A DNA stretch of 60,000 bases from Neocallimastix lanati (nom. inval.) (GCA_016946835.1 JACVTC010000009.1:1712501-1772500), one strand, 5' to 3'; shown: positions 1-10,800, counted from the first letter of the stretch. Made by a program: numbers and translations. The notes: generated by a model from the sequence alone, not told the origin.

Positions 1-299
1 AAGTAGGTGATGAAATTCAACAAACAAAGTTAGAGTTCTTAAAGATTTACAAGGTTCAGCATTCCATTTTTCCATTTTTTTTTTCTTTTCCTATATTATG
101 AAATTATCGCATGAAAAGTATTTATTTTATAAAAGGAATTAAAAAAATTTTTTTTAAAAAACTTTGAAGTGATTTATCTAATCTTTCAAGCATTCTGTAG
201 TCTCTCCAAAGAATATAGGGTTCTTTCTGATTGTAATCATTAGTATTAAAGAGGATTATTAGGATTATTAAATATACAATTTTTTTTTATTTTAAGTTC

Positions 300-698
300 A
301 TTCCATCGGCTAATGTTTCTTAAAAAATGACGCTCAAACGTGGTTGGTCTGGACTTAAGAAAATTTCTCTAAACCTTCTTTCTCACCTTCCCAATCATCC
401 TTGTGTACATTAATTAAAGATAAAGTAGGTAATGCTCTTAGTACCTCAAGAAGATCAACTCAACCGTTTTTCAGAATAGTATGAAGAACTTGCTTCTGAT
501 ACTACCGGCAACAGTCTTAATGAAAATTATTGGAAAGGAATACCAAACTATTCTTCTTCTCCTCAGAAATCATGGAACATTAATCAACCCAATGAATTTT
601 AATGTCAGAAATTCACAATTCACTATACTTTTTTCTTTTAATGAAAAATAGCAGAGCACCTGGTCTTGATGATATGGCATACCAACAGAAATTTTTAA

Positions 699-735
<37 letters not shown>

Positions 736-1870
736 ATAAGAGTAGCACTTCTTCTCAGAATGATCGTAATCAAGAAGTTACTTAATTCTGATTGTGTAAA
801 TATATCTATTTTTTATTATTTAATAAAATATGGGTTGATGACTTCCCTGATGAATGGAATTCTCTATCTATTGCTTTTCATAATCTAAGAAAAGGTGAAT
901 CTTTCCGATTGTAATCATTATCATGATATTTTCCCTTATCAATGTAGAATTAAAGATTCTGTCCTTAGAAAAAACAAAAAAAGCTTATGATTCCGTTCCA
1001 ATTTATAATATACTTATAAAACTTAATAATATTGGTATTTGTGGTAAATGTCTTCACTTCATTGCTAATCTATTCCTTACTTTAAAAAAAGTTCATATAA
1101 TCTTTAAATGATAAACTTTCAAAGGAAATTTTTTGAAAAAACATCATGGTATTTTTTAAATTTGCTTAAATAAAAAGCAAACTGGTGTCAGAAGATTGCC
1201 TAGCATGTTGTTCTTGTTGTAGTGAACTGAAAGTAATAGCATTTACCTAGTTGTACACACTTGGATACTTTTATGTCCTAAATTGTATGAATTTAGGTAA
1301 CAATTTACACAATTTGTTAATGAAAATTTTTTTATTAATTTTTCTCTGATTGTTCATGAGATCTCATTGAACATTCCAGATGATAAAGAGAATGATTTTT
1401 GATGATAGTATTAATTTTATTTTTTTTTCTTTACTTTTTTAAGTAATATGTCACCTTTTTGGAGGAAAAGAAGTATATGGAATCTTAAAAATTGATTCTG
1501 GGGGTATAGAAGTCGTTTTATTAATAATATCTTTCAAATTACCTTCACGAGACAGTCTTATTTCCAGATTTTGTATTTTTTTTTTAGGCTTGGGGAATTC
1601 CTTAGGAATGCTATACCTATTGTTGGGAATAATGACTTTTTACATCATAATCAATTTGAATACCCATTAGATCCTGCCATTTGTTAAATTAAGAGTGTCG
1701 ATGCCAAAACGATAAAGCATAAAAAAATTTTTGATACAAATTCGAATGATAATTTTAATACACATTCATGGAGTTATCATCGATGAATGAGAAGAATTAG
1801 AGACCATTTCATTCTCGAAACTTAAATGTAGTTTTTCAATATTAATGTACAAAATTTCATGTATTTTATT
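300..1870 (+). pseudogene. LINE (non-LTR retrotransposon) relic, linker and reverse transcriptase
   Basis: Broken plus-strand remains of a non-LTR retrotransposon polyprotein. Around 480-600 the frame reads a piece like ASDTTGNSLNENYWKG then SWNINQPNEF, which resembles the segment between endonuclease and RT in these elements. Near 650 a degraded APGLDDM matches the RT motif usually written APGPDGIP. At 923-1111 an open stretch contains KTKKAYDSVPIYN and a GI.GK..HFI.NLF pattern, the conserved RT block A region (KAYDSV, catalytic Asp). Stops and frameshifts are frequent, so the copy is dead. Up to about 1870 weak similarity to the C-terminal part continues. Bases 1-299 show no gene. Related fragments lie at 10.44, 45.9 and 56.7 kb. 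Family assignment is by motif, not by alignment. Confidence 0.7.
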
Positions 1871-2034
1871 TTGTGTATTTCATTTTCATAAAATTTTATT
1901 TTATTTTTTTTTTTTTTGTTTTTTTAATAAATATAATATATTCATATATACATATATTTAATAATTAATAAATTATAATAATGAAAAGTATATTCTCTTG
2001 TCAAAAAAAAATTTTTTTTTATTTAATTTATTTA

Positions 2035-2341
<307 letters not shown>

Positions 2342-2920
2342 TAGCATAAAAAGTATAAAATAGTATATATATAATGAGACATGAAGGTATATATATAATG
2401 TTCATATGAATATTTATATATATATATGATATAAAAATAGCATATAAAGTAAATTTAGTATATATATATATGTTTATGATATAGTTATAATATTTTAAAA
2501 TTGCAGCATAAATATGTAAGTAAAAACAAATGTATTTTTTTTATCTTTTGAACATCATTTATATTAAAGTAATAAAAAAAAAAAAAAACTGTATTCTTTC
2601 TCATCAATAATTTCCATTTGTTTAATACTACGTTGTTGTGTAGACACATACTTCATGTTCGTATAGTCAGTATGCTTAATACTAGAATACTGCTAAGTTT
2701 TCTCACATAAAATTAGATATTTCGTAAAAAAAAAAAAATTCATAAATTTATATATATAAATAGAGAGTAGTACAAATTTTATATATACTATTTTAAATTA
2801 TTAACAGTACATTAAAAAAATTTTTTTTTTCTTAAAGTTCATATTTATAAATTAAATATATAAATATATATTATATATATTTTAATTATTGAATTTTATT
2901 TAATAAAATATATAATATAT
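2342..2920. other. A+T-rich spacer, no gene seen
   Basis: Stretch of TATA-type dinucleotide runs and A/T homopolymers between the TAA microsatellite and the first LTR. No recognisable protein or RNA gene on either strand. Confidence 0.7.
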
Positions 2921-3169
2921 TTTTAGATAAGCCTGGCTATAATAGCTCAATTCGTACAAAAATAATTTTATATAAACTTTATTTATTATAAAATTTATTA
3001 TTTATTAAAATAATAAATTGATTTACACTAAAATGAAAATTTTTCTTTTGTTTACTTTTTTATTTATTTAAAATACCATTTTGAAAATAAAAATTTTTCC
3101 CTTTTTTTTTTTTTTTTTTAAAATCCTAAACTAAACTCTCTTAAAAAAATATAAAATTATTTTTATTTT

Positions 3170-3251
<82 letters not shown>

Positions 3252-3280
3252 CATACTATATTTGTATTAATGACTAATTA

Positions 3281-3313
<33 letters not shown>

Positions 3314-3523
3314 TTTTTTAATATTGTTATATTAACATACTCTTCTGTTTACTTCCTTTTATTGGAAGGGCTCTTTAAATTAATTTAATATAAATCAATA
3401 TTTAATTTAATTAATATTAGATAATAATTTTAAGAAGATTATGTAATAATAATTTCATACATTCGTACGAAAAAAAAATTTTTGTAATTTTGATGAAAGG
3501 AATTTTAGTTTGAAAATCTAACA
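2921..3523 (-). repeat. 3' LTR of minus-strand Ty1/copia element
   Basis: About 603 bp. On the minus strand it starts TGTTAGATTTTCAAAC at 3523, directly after a polypurine tract (minus-strand GAGGGGGGAG, 3524-3533), and ends ...GGCTTATCTAAAA at 2921. The left-hand 390 bp recur almost identically, in the same orientation, at 4919-5317, and the whole repeat recurs inverted at 6202-6837. The end was fixed by the start of the primer-binding site in the other copy. The terminal dinucleotide is not the usual CA. Confidence 0.85.
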
Positions 3524-3573
3524 CTCCCCCCTCAAAGTGAAATTACTTTAAGCAAAATAACAAAAAACTAAAA

Positions 3574-4839
3574 TTAGTAATAGAAAGTGTTGTCAATAAA
3601 ATAATTAAAAGATTCCTTGTTGATTTTTTTTGTTAAGATATCAGCAAGCATATTATTAGAATTAATGTGTGGAACATTAATAAATACCTTCTTTATATTA
3701 TTCATTACAAGTGCGAAATCGCCTATTCCCCTTTTTGAATTGTTTAACCATATAAATCTTTTAATAAAGTCAGTTGTTATATTAAATATAGTTTCATTAG
3801 TGCTTCTAGCTATGGATTTTCGTCTTTTTGATTTCCGATGAATAGGTGCACTTCCTATGTACATTTTTTGCCTACTGGTTGATTTTGCATTATCATCATT
3901 ATCCTTTAGTTCAAAATTTATATCTAAATATACAATTTTATTTAAATTATCATTACCAGGTTCTCTTAAACTATTGTTAATTAATAACTTGTTTTCGTTT
4001 TTCTCTATTATAGAATATTTAGTTTTTTCTTCAATCAAAAATGATTCCTTATTAGTAGCTTCAGTTGGAACTTCATTATTAAGAGTAGTAGTTTCATTTT
4101 CTTCTTCTTCCTCTTTTACTTTTTCATATTCCTTTTCATTAGCTGCAATGGTTTCTGCAGTAATAGTGGTTTCTTTAGTTGAAATTTTTCCATCAAGGGT
4201 AGTAAATTTTTCAGTAGAAGTTTCTCCATCAAAAGTAGTAGATTCTTCTTCCTCTTTTACTTTTTCATATTCTTTTTCATTAGCTGCAATGGTTTCTGCA
4301 GTAGTATTGGTTTCTTTAGTTGAAATTTTTCCATCAAGGGTAGTAAATTTTTCAGTTGAAGTTTCTCCATCAAAAGTAGTAGATTCTTCTTCCTCTTTTA
4401 CTTTTTTATATTCTTTTTCATTAGCTGCAATGGTTTCTATAGTAGTAGTGGTTTCTTTAGTTGAAATTTTTCCATCAAGGGTAGTAAATTTTTCAGTTGA
4501 AGTTTCTCCATCAAAAGTATTAGATTCTTCTTCTTCAGTTTCAGAATAACGAGCCTTTAAATAATCCCATAATTCAAAGGCTGTATCAATATCATCCACA
4601 TTTTCCCATGTATCTTCACTTATGTGAAGGTATATAATTCTTCTGGCTTTACTATCATCTTTTGCTGTTACAGTTTTTAAATTTAACGTTTTTTCTTCTG
4701 TTTCTTCAGTAGCATTATTATTTGAAACAATGGTATGACCAAGGTTAGCATCTTCTAACTTGCTCATTATAAAATGGCTCCATATTTTATAGTTTAATTC
4801 ATTAAGGATTATTCTATCCATTTTTATGTTTAATTGCAA
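3574..4839 (-). CDS. Gag-RNase H fusion protein of an internally deleted copia element
   Basis: Intact 421-codon ORF. Residues 7-100 look like a copia Gag N-terminal (UBN2-type) region: LNELNYKIWSHFIM and AFELWDYLKARY match the usual N..NY..W and ..LWD.L...Y motifs. Residues 106-246 are three perfect-length 47-residue repeats (3 x 141 bp, 4102-4524), rich in Thr, Glu and Lys. Residues 295-421 correspond to the copia RNase H C-terminus (AKSTSRQ.., RSTNETIFN.., NNMLADILTKK). Protease, integrase and RT are absent, so Gag is joined in frame to the end of Pol. The RNase H acidic residues are largely lost: YSDAS and TTEAEF in the plus-strand sister at 5.4-6.1 kb are YLDIN and STNETIFN here. The ORF is probably a non-autonomous relic that happens to be open, or a retained Gag-like protein. 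Flanking LTRs share its orientation. Confidence 0.7.
   Translation of the reverse strand: MQLNIKMDRIILNELNYKIWSHFIMSKLEDANLGHTIVSNNNATEETEEKTLNLKTVTAKDDSKARRIIYLHISEDTWENVDDIDTAFELWDYLKARYSETEEEESNTFDGETSTEKFTTLDGKISTKETTTTIETIAANEKEYKKVKEEEESTTFDGETSTEKFTTLDGKISTKETNTTAETIAANEKEYEKVKEEEESTTFDGETSTEKFTTLDGKISTKETTITAETIAANEKEYEKVKEEEEENETTTLNNEVPTEATNKESFLIEEKTKYSIIEKNENKLLINNSLREPGNDNLNKIVYLDINFELKDNDDNAKSTSRQKMYIGSAPIHRKSKRRKSIARSTNETIFNITTDFIKRFIWLNNSKRGIGDFALVMNNIKKVFINVPHINSNNMLADILTKKINKESFNYFIDNTFYY
4102..4524 (-). repeat. Three 141-bp in-frame tandem repeats
   Basis: Three direct copies of a 141-bp unit inside the Gag-RNase H ORF, each encoding 47 residues that begin with (S)(N/T)TFDGETSTEKF and end with a run of Glu. 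Copies differ at a handful of positions only, so the expansion is recent. Because 141 is divisible by 3, copy-number changes keep the frame. Confidence 0.95.
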
Positions 4840-4904
4840 TGATAAATATCTTTTTTATTAGAATTTGTTTTATTTTATGTTTATTATAATTATTTTTGTA
4901 CGGC

Positions 4905-4918
4905 TGAGACTCTTAATC
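4905..4918 (-). promoter_or_regulatory. Primer-binding site, tRNA-Lys(CUU) anticodon-arm type
   Basis: Minus-strand GATTAAGAGTCTCA sits immediately inside the 5' LTR. The plus strand here, TGAGACTCTTAATC, is identical to the conserved anticodon arm of eukaryotic tRNA-Lys(CUU) (anticodon CTT). The same 14-mer follows the 5' LTR of the element at 25.3 kb. This suggests priming by the 5' half of a cleaved tRNA, as known for Drosophila copia, which uses a half initiator-Met tRNA. The tRNA identity is inferred from memory of the family. Confidence 0.65.
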
Positions 4919-5166
4919 TTTTAGATAAGCCTGGCTATAATAGCTCAATTCGTACAAAAATAATTTTATATAAACTTTATTTATTATAAAATTTATTATT
5001 TATTAAAATAATAAATTGATTTACACTAAAATGAAAATTTTTCTTTTGTTTACTTTTTTATTTATTTAAAATACCATTTTGAAAATAAAAATTTTTCCCT
5101 TTTTTTTTTTTTTTTTAAAATCCTAAACTAAACTCTCTTAAAAAAATATAAAATTATTTTTATTTT

Positions 5167-5241
<75 letters not shown>

Positions 5242-5275
5242 CATACTATATTTGTATTAATGACTAATTAATATA

Positions 5276-5309
<34 letters not shown>

Positions 5310-5317
5310 TTTTTTTT
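4919..5317 (-). repeat. Truncated 5' LTR of the minus-strand copia element
   Basis: Direct repeat of 2921 onward, starting with the same TTTTAGATAAGCCTGG and running through the TA- and T-rich tracts. It stops in a poly-T tract at about 5317, lacking the outer 200 bp that would carry the TGTTAGA terminus. It abuts a plus-strand copia pol fragment at 5318. Confidence 0.85.
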
Positions 5318-6151
5318 GAAATTAACTATATCTTAGGTATAAAAATTACAAAAACAACTGAAGGAGAATACACTATGGATCAATCCAAGTATATTCAAAA
5401 CAAACTAGATGAATATAATATTACTGGAGAAAAGGACAACCCTTACTCGGAAATATCTGATAATGAGAAGAACAATATTGAAATTGATCCTACTAAATAT
5501 AGATCAGCTATAGGGTCACTAATACACTTAGCAAGATGTACAAGACCTGATATTAGTGAAACAATTAGTAAATTATCTACCAGAAGGAATAATCCTACTG
5601 TAAGGGATTGGAAAATGATAATAAATGTTTTATTATACTTAAATAAAACAAAAAATTACTTTCTAAAATTTAATAATAAAGAAGACATAGTTGCATACTC
5701 AGATGCTAGCTTTGGACCAAAGAATAATGATTATGGGGCGAAATCAACTACCGGTTATATAATATATATTGGATGCGCCCCAATCTGTTGGAAATCAAAA
5801 AAACAGAAATTCACTGCAAGAAGTACAACTGAAGCTGAATTTAATGCAACTGCCGATTTGATTGAAAAAATCATTTGGCTAAATAACTTAAATAAAGAAA
5901 TTGAAGGAAAAGTTTTATTATTCCAAATATATTGTGATAGCCTTAGTAATATTAAAATATTAACTAATGAAAAAAGAACAAACTCATCAAGACATTTTGA
6001 TATAGATTATTCATTTGTCATGGATTATATGAAAGAAGATTTCATTAATATTTCACACATTAATTCTAATAATATGCTTGCTGATATCTTAACAAAAAAA
6101 ATCAACAAGGAATCTTTTAATTATTTTATTGACAACACTTCCTATTACTAA
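5318..6151 (+). pseudogene. Ty1/copia Pol C-terminal fragment (RT end plus RNase H)
   Basis: The frame is open from 5318, where the poly-T junction cuts it, through the first Met codon at 5375 to the stop at 6151. Upstream of that Met the frame reads EINYILGIKITKTTEGEYT, the end of a copia RT. Then follow KYRSAIGSLIHLARCTRPDI (RT/RNase H connection) and RNase H with YSDASF (Asp110 counted from Met 5375), STTEAEF (Glu153), YCDSLSN (Asp188), RHFDIDY and NNMLADILTKK. The catalytic acidic residues remain, so the source element decayed recently or was active recently. Gag, protease, integrase and most of RT are missing. A 3' LTR follows at 6202 after a polypurine tract. Not expected to be functional alone. 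Confidence 0.85.
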
Positions 6152-6190
6152 TTTTAGTTTTTTGTTATTTTGCTTAAAGTAATTTCACTT

Positions 6191-6201
6191 TGAGGGGGGA
6201 G
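6191..6201 (+). promoter_or_regulatory. Polypurine tract
   Basis: TGAGGGGGGAG lies immediately upstream of the LTR start TGTTAGA. This is the expected plus-strand primer site of an LTR retrotransposon. Its inverted twin is at 3524-3533. Confidence 0.8.
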
Positions 6202-6420
6202 TGTTAGATTTTCAAACTAAAATTCCTTTCATCAAAATTACAAAAATTTTTTTTTCGTACGAATGTATGAAATTATTATTACATAATCTTCTTAAAATTA
6301 TTATCTAATATTAATTAAATTAAATATTGATTTATATTAAATTAATTTAAAGAGCCCTTCCAATAAAAGGAAGTAAACAGAAGAGTATGTTAATATAACA
6401 ATATTAAAAAAAAAAAGAAA

Positions 6421-6459
<39 letters not shown>

Positions 6460-6492
6460 TTAGTCATTAATACAAATATAGTATGATTAAAA

Positions 6493-6549
<57 letters not shown>

Positions 6550-6837
6550 AAAATAAAAAAAAAATAAAAATAATTTTATTTTTTTTAAGAGAGTAGTTTA
6601 GGATTTTTAAAAAAAAAAAAAAAAAAAAAAGGGGGAAAATTTTTTATTTTAAAAAAAATAACAAGAAGGTGTTATATTCATAATAATTGTTTTAATAAAT
6701 AAAAAAAGTAAACAAAATAAATTTTTTGTGTAATTAAATTTATTATTTCAGATAAATAATAAATTTCTCTATTAAATAAAGTTTATATTAAAATATTTTC
6801 GTACATCACTGAGCATTATTAGTTGGGCTTATTAAAA
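6202..6837 (+). repeat. 3' LTR of plus-strand copia fragment
   Basis: Starts TGTTAGATTTTCAAAC and is the reverse-complement relative of 2921-3523 (identical over the first 200 bp or so, then increasingly diverged). It ends near ...GGGCTTATTAAAA at 6837. The LTR pair thus forms an inverted repeat around 2.9-6.8 kb. Confidence 0.8.
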
Positions 6838-7339
6838 TATATTATGTATGGCAATATACTTTTTAATTGTTTCATATTATAAAAAAATAAAAATATATTT
6901 TTCATATATATTTTCATTATTTTAAGATTGTTCTTATATAATTATTGTTACAGTTTTATTAATATATATATGTATTATAAAATATAATTTATTTAGTATA
7001 TATATATATATATAATTATTATTTTTTTTTTTAAAAAAAAAAAAAAGATAAAAAATATATTATCATTATATATATTATACATCATGTATTTTTAAATAAT
7101 AACAAAATAAATATAATATGATGAAAAAAATTATAAAATGTTTATATTGTATTTAAAAGCCAATGGAAAAAAAATTTTTTTTAAAAGTTTTTAAAATGTA
7201 ATTTGAATTATATATATATTTTAATTATAGAACAAAATTGATCTGATCAAATTTCAATTTTCTTATTATTATTTTATTTTTTAATAATACTTTTTTATTA
7301 ATATATTTACATATAATTTTTTTTTTAAAATAAAAAAGA
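6838..7339. other. A+T-rich spacer, no gene seen
   Basis: TA runs, A/T homopolymers and no protein motif on either strand. Confidence 0.7.
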
Positions 7340-7477
7340 TTAACTATAAAATTTGACATAATGTATAAAATAATAAAATATGTATAATATTCAATATTTA
7401 TTTTAGAATGTGTGAAATAAATTTATTTAATTATTTATTTATTTTTTTTTTATTTTAAAATGTTTGAATTAAACTTA

Positions 7478-7509
<32 letters not shown>

Positions 7510-8330
7510 AATCATATATTATTATTATATTATTATATGTAAAACTTTAATTTATCTGTATACATATATTTGATGATGATATATTATGATATATTAATAT
7601 ATACATAATGTAATATGAATAGATAATTATTGCATCATTAAAATCAAAAAATAAATAAAATCATTTATTGTTATATATTATATATATATATTTTGGAATC
7701 ATTGATTAAATGTCCATCTTAGTCTTTTATTTTTTTTGCTTAGCTTAGTTTTGTTAATTAATTATATATGTATATTAAAGGATAACTTGTAAAATAATAT
7801 TTAAATTTCAAGAATAATAAATGCTATTTAATAAATGATAACAGTAATAATAATAATAGTAAATAATAATATCATTAATAATGTAATATAAATAATAATA
7901 ATAATAACAATAATTAAAATAATAATAATAATAAAATAAAAATAAAAATATATATTTTTATATCTTTTATTTTACTATATTTTATTTCATTTAATTTTTT
8001 TTTTTTCTTTATTTCTATTTTTCCAAAATAAAAGCGGTATACTTTCCACTTTTCCTTATTTAAAATGATTATTATTATTAGTATAATTATATTACGTATT
8101 GATTAATAATTGAATAATTTTTATATATAATTAATGTTATATAAATATATTTAATAATTTAAAAAAAAAAAAGGTTTAATTGAAAAAAAATTTTTTTTCA
8201 ATTAATTATTGTACATTTTTAATACATTAATTTATATATAATATATATATTTCATATATATTTTATATATAATTTATATTTAATCAAAACAAATTAAAAA
8301 TGTATCATACATTATTGTTTAATTAAAAAA
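7340..8330 (+). repeat. Segmental direct repeat, copy A
   Basis: About 1 kb that recurs in the same order at about 10,800-11,950. Shared landmarks include GAATAGATAATTATTGCATC, TTTTGCTTAGCTTAG, CCAAAATAAAAGCGGTATAC and AAAATGTATCATACATTATT. There is no coding potential. The copies flank the flavodoxin gene. It may be a decayed transposon or a duplicated intergenic block. Confidence 0.75.
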
Positions 8331-8635
8331 GTATTTCATTTTATATATTTATATATTTATACATATATTTATTTATATATTTATATACATATTTTAATTT
8401 AATTAACAGGCTATAATTAATAATATATATATTATACAATAAAAAAAATTTTTTTTTTTCATATTTTTTAATTAATTTTTTAAATTTAAAATAATTGAAT
8501 AAATTTTAAATAAATTGAAATTTAACCTATTTTACATATTTTAATATAAATATTAGTTAATATCTTCTTTAAACATAACAAAAGGAATAAATTTTTTTTT
8601 ACTTCTTAATTAACTAAAATATTTTAAATTACAAA

Positions 8636-8648
8636 ATGTCTCTTAAAG
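8636..8648 (+). other. Possible tiny first exon of the flavodoxin gene
   Basis: ATGTCTCTTAAAG followed by GTAGGATAA. If spliced from a donor at 8649 to the AG at 9332-9333, the product would begin M-S-L-K-D-S-R-K in frame with the flavodoxin (intron 8649-9333, 685 nt). The unspliced ORF begins M-S-L-L-F-K-D-S-R-K, so both starts give nearly the same N-terminus. It could be coincidence or an old duplicated start. The donor GTAGGA is not the commonest fungal form. Confidence 0.35.
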
Positions 8649-9314
8649 GTAGGATAATTTAATAAATTAATTATTATTATTATTTTTTTTTTTGAATTAA
8701 ATATATATTAAGTATTTAGTATTTTTTTAAGAATAATAAATAATTTATTTATTTTATATTAAAATTTAAAATTTTATTATATAAAAGTTATTTAATGAAT
8801 AATTGGTAGATTATTTATTTAATATTTATTTAGTTTTATATATGATTAAAATAAGTAAAAATAATCAAAATATAGAAATTGATAATTAAAAAAAAAAAAA
8901 AAAAAAGGAAAAAGAATAAAGAATAAAGAATAAAGAATAAAGAAAAAGAATAAAAAAAAGAATGGAAAATTAATAAATAAATAAAAAAATAGTCAAGATT
9001 AATAGTTATTTATATAATTTATTTATATTTATTTTATTTTATTTTTTTTTTAATTAATATATTTAAAAATAAAAAAAGTTATTAAAAATAATATTCTATT
9101 TATAATAATATTTTTTACTAAATGATAATATACCAACCTTATATAAATTTAATTAAAATAAATAAAAAAAATAAAACATTAACAATATAATAATCGTTGC
9201 AAATTATAATAATAATAATAATAATAAAATAATTATATAATAAATAAATAAATAAATAAAGCACTAAGCAAACTTAATATTAATCATTCTTTATCAAAAT
9301 TTTTTTACTCAAAT

Positions 9315-9842
9315 ATGTCTTTATTATTTAAAGATTCTAGAAAAATTGTTATTACTTACTCTAGAGCTGATGAAAATTATCCATCTGTTCAACTTGAAGT
9401 TGGTAATACTGAAAGATTGGGTGATATGATTATTGAGTATACTCATGCAGATAAACATCATATTGAACCAGCTAAGCCATATCCAAAGGGTTATAAGCAA
9501 TGTTGTGACCAAGCATTAGAAGAAAAGAATCAAGGAGCTAGACCAGCTGTTGCTAATCAATTAGAAAATTTAGATAATTATGATACAATTTTCTTTGGAT
9601 ATCCAATTTGGTGGGGAGATTTACCAATGCCAGCTTATACGTTTATTGAAAAATTAAACTTTGAAGGTAAAACAGTTATTCCATTCTGTACTCATGAAGG
9701 TAGTGGAAATAGTAATACATTTAATAGCCTTAAGAGAAAGATGAAGGGTGCTAAATTCTTAAAGGGTATTGAAATTCAAGGTAATAGAGTAGATGGCTCT
9801 AAGGAAATGGTTAATAAATGGTTAAGTGCTATTGGTTTCTAA
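9315..9842 (+). CDS. Flavodoxin (flavodoxin_4-type, bacterial-like)
   Basis: 175 residues, a full-length short-chain flavodoxin that should bind FMN and act in electron transfer or quinone/nitro reduction. The N-terminal strand and phosphate loop are IVITYSRADENY...VGNTERLGDMI (residues 11-39), which is the flavodoxin_4 variant of the usual T-x-T-G-N-T loop. FGYPIWWGDLPMP (94-106) and FCTHEGSGNS (124-133) are the two FMN-ring-contacting loops. No signal peptide, so cytosolic or hydrogenosomal localisation is possible but not shown. The style of sequence is that of Firmicutes proteins, suggesting horizontal acquisition, which is common in rumen fungi. This start has a good A-rich context; an alternative spliced start lies at 8636. 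The gene stands alone between two copies of a 1-kb repeat, and codon use is A/T-ending like the other intact genes. Confidence 0.93.
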   Translation: MSLLFKDSRKIVITYSRADENYPSVQLEVGNTERLGDMIIEYTHADKHHIEPAKPYPKGYKQCCDQALEEKNQGARPAVANQLENLDNYDTIFFGYPIWWGDLPMPAYTFIEKLNFEGKTVIPFCTHEGSGNSNTFNSLKRKMKGAKFLKGIEIQGNRVDGSKEMVNKWLSAIGF

Positions 9843-10198
9843 AGAGTTTTTAATATCAATAAACAAACAAACAAACCAAAATCAAAAGTATATAATAAAT
9901 ATACAATTTTTTTTTAATCCAAAAGAAATATTATCAAAAAATAAATAAAAACAAATTAATAATAAATAAAAAACTAAATTAAAATATATATATATATATA
10001 TAATTATATAAATATTTTTATTATTAAAATTAATAAAAAACGTTAATTTTTTTTTAAATAAAAAAAAAAATTATTTGAAAATATTAAATAATAATAATAA
10101 ATAAATAATAATAATAAATAAATAATAATAATAAATGAATAAAACAGAGAAAAAATTTATATTCCATAAAGATCTTTTAATTACAAAAATCATAATAA

Positions 10199-10230
<32 letters not shown>

Positions 10231-10302
10231 AAAAAAAATTAATATATATATATAAATGAAGAATTGTTTTAATAGTGAATTAGTGAGAATAAATATGAAG
10301 AT

Positions 10303-10350
<48 letters not shown>

Positions 10351-10439
10351 AAATTATCAATTATCAATTAACAATTTCTGACTTTAAGTAAATAGAATGT
10401 AATAATAAGGGGAATTAACCAAGATATAAGCGATTCAGA
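9843..10439. other. 3' flank of flavodoxin, simple repeats
   Basis: Holds AAT/AAAT runs (10,080-10,135), an ATTTTT run (10,198-10,225) and a long poly-T (about 10,311-10,349). No gene seen. Confidence 0.7.
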
Positions 10440-10800
10440 ATGAAAAAAATTAATTAGGTAATCTCATCTACCCCTAACTATAAAGCATGTGGTCCCTGAT
10501 GGGATTCCAATGAAATTCTTCAATATTTTGGTTCCTGATAAAGATGATTCAGAAGAATCTGATGAACATAATAAAATAATATTTAATATAGATTTAAATT
10601 GTCTCAAAGCTTTAATCAATCGCACTTGGTTTGGTGATTTTTCTGAATCAGTGAATAATCCATTGATAGTTTCTATAACATAAAAAGGGATATCTATCAG
10701 ATTGTAATAACTATTGTGGCAAATCAATCAAGGTAAAGACTTATAAGAAAAATAAATTTGAGAAAATTAGAGACTACCAAAAGCTCAACTATAAATTTAT
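10440..10800 (+). pseudogene. LINE relic, N-terminal part of reverse transcriptase
   Basis: From 10,483 the frame reads K-A-C-G-P-D-G-I-P-M-K-F, the conserved LINE RT motif KAPGPDGIP. It then passes through D-D-S-E-E-S-D-E-H and N-P-L-I-V-S-I-T before a stop; a shifted frame gives K-G-I-S-I-R-L, corresponding to the usual KKGD..D..NYRGIS block. Around 10,735-10,790 the DNA jumps to a segment that also occurs near 57.7 kb and (inverted) 46.8 kb (lysine-rich piece followed by an LLKAQL-like stretch), so the middle of the element is deleted. Defective. Confidence 0.7.

Noticed and set aside
3857-4549. 230-codon plus-strand ORF with serine-rich repeats
   Set aside because: Antisense shadow of the three 141-bp repeats in the minus-strand Gag-RNase H ORF, which has recognisable protein motifs.
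9324-9512. 62-codon minus-strand ORF
   Set aside because: Antisense to the flavodoxin.
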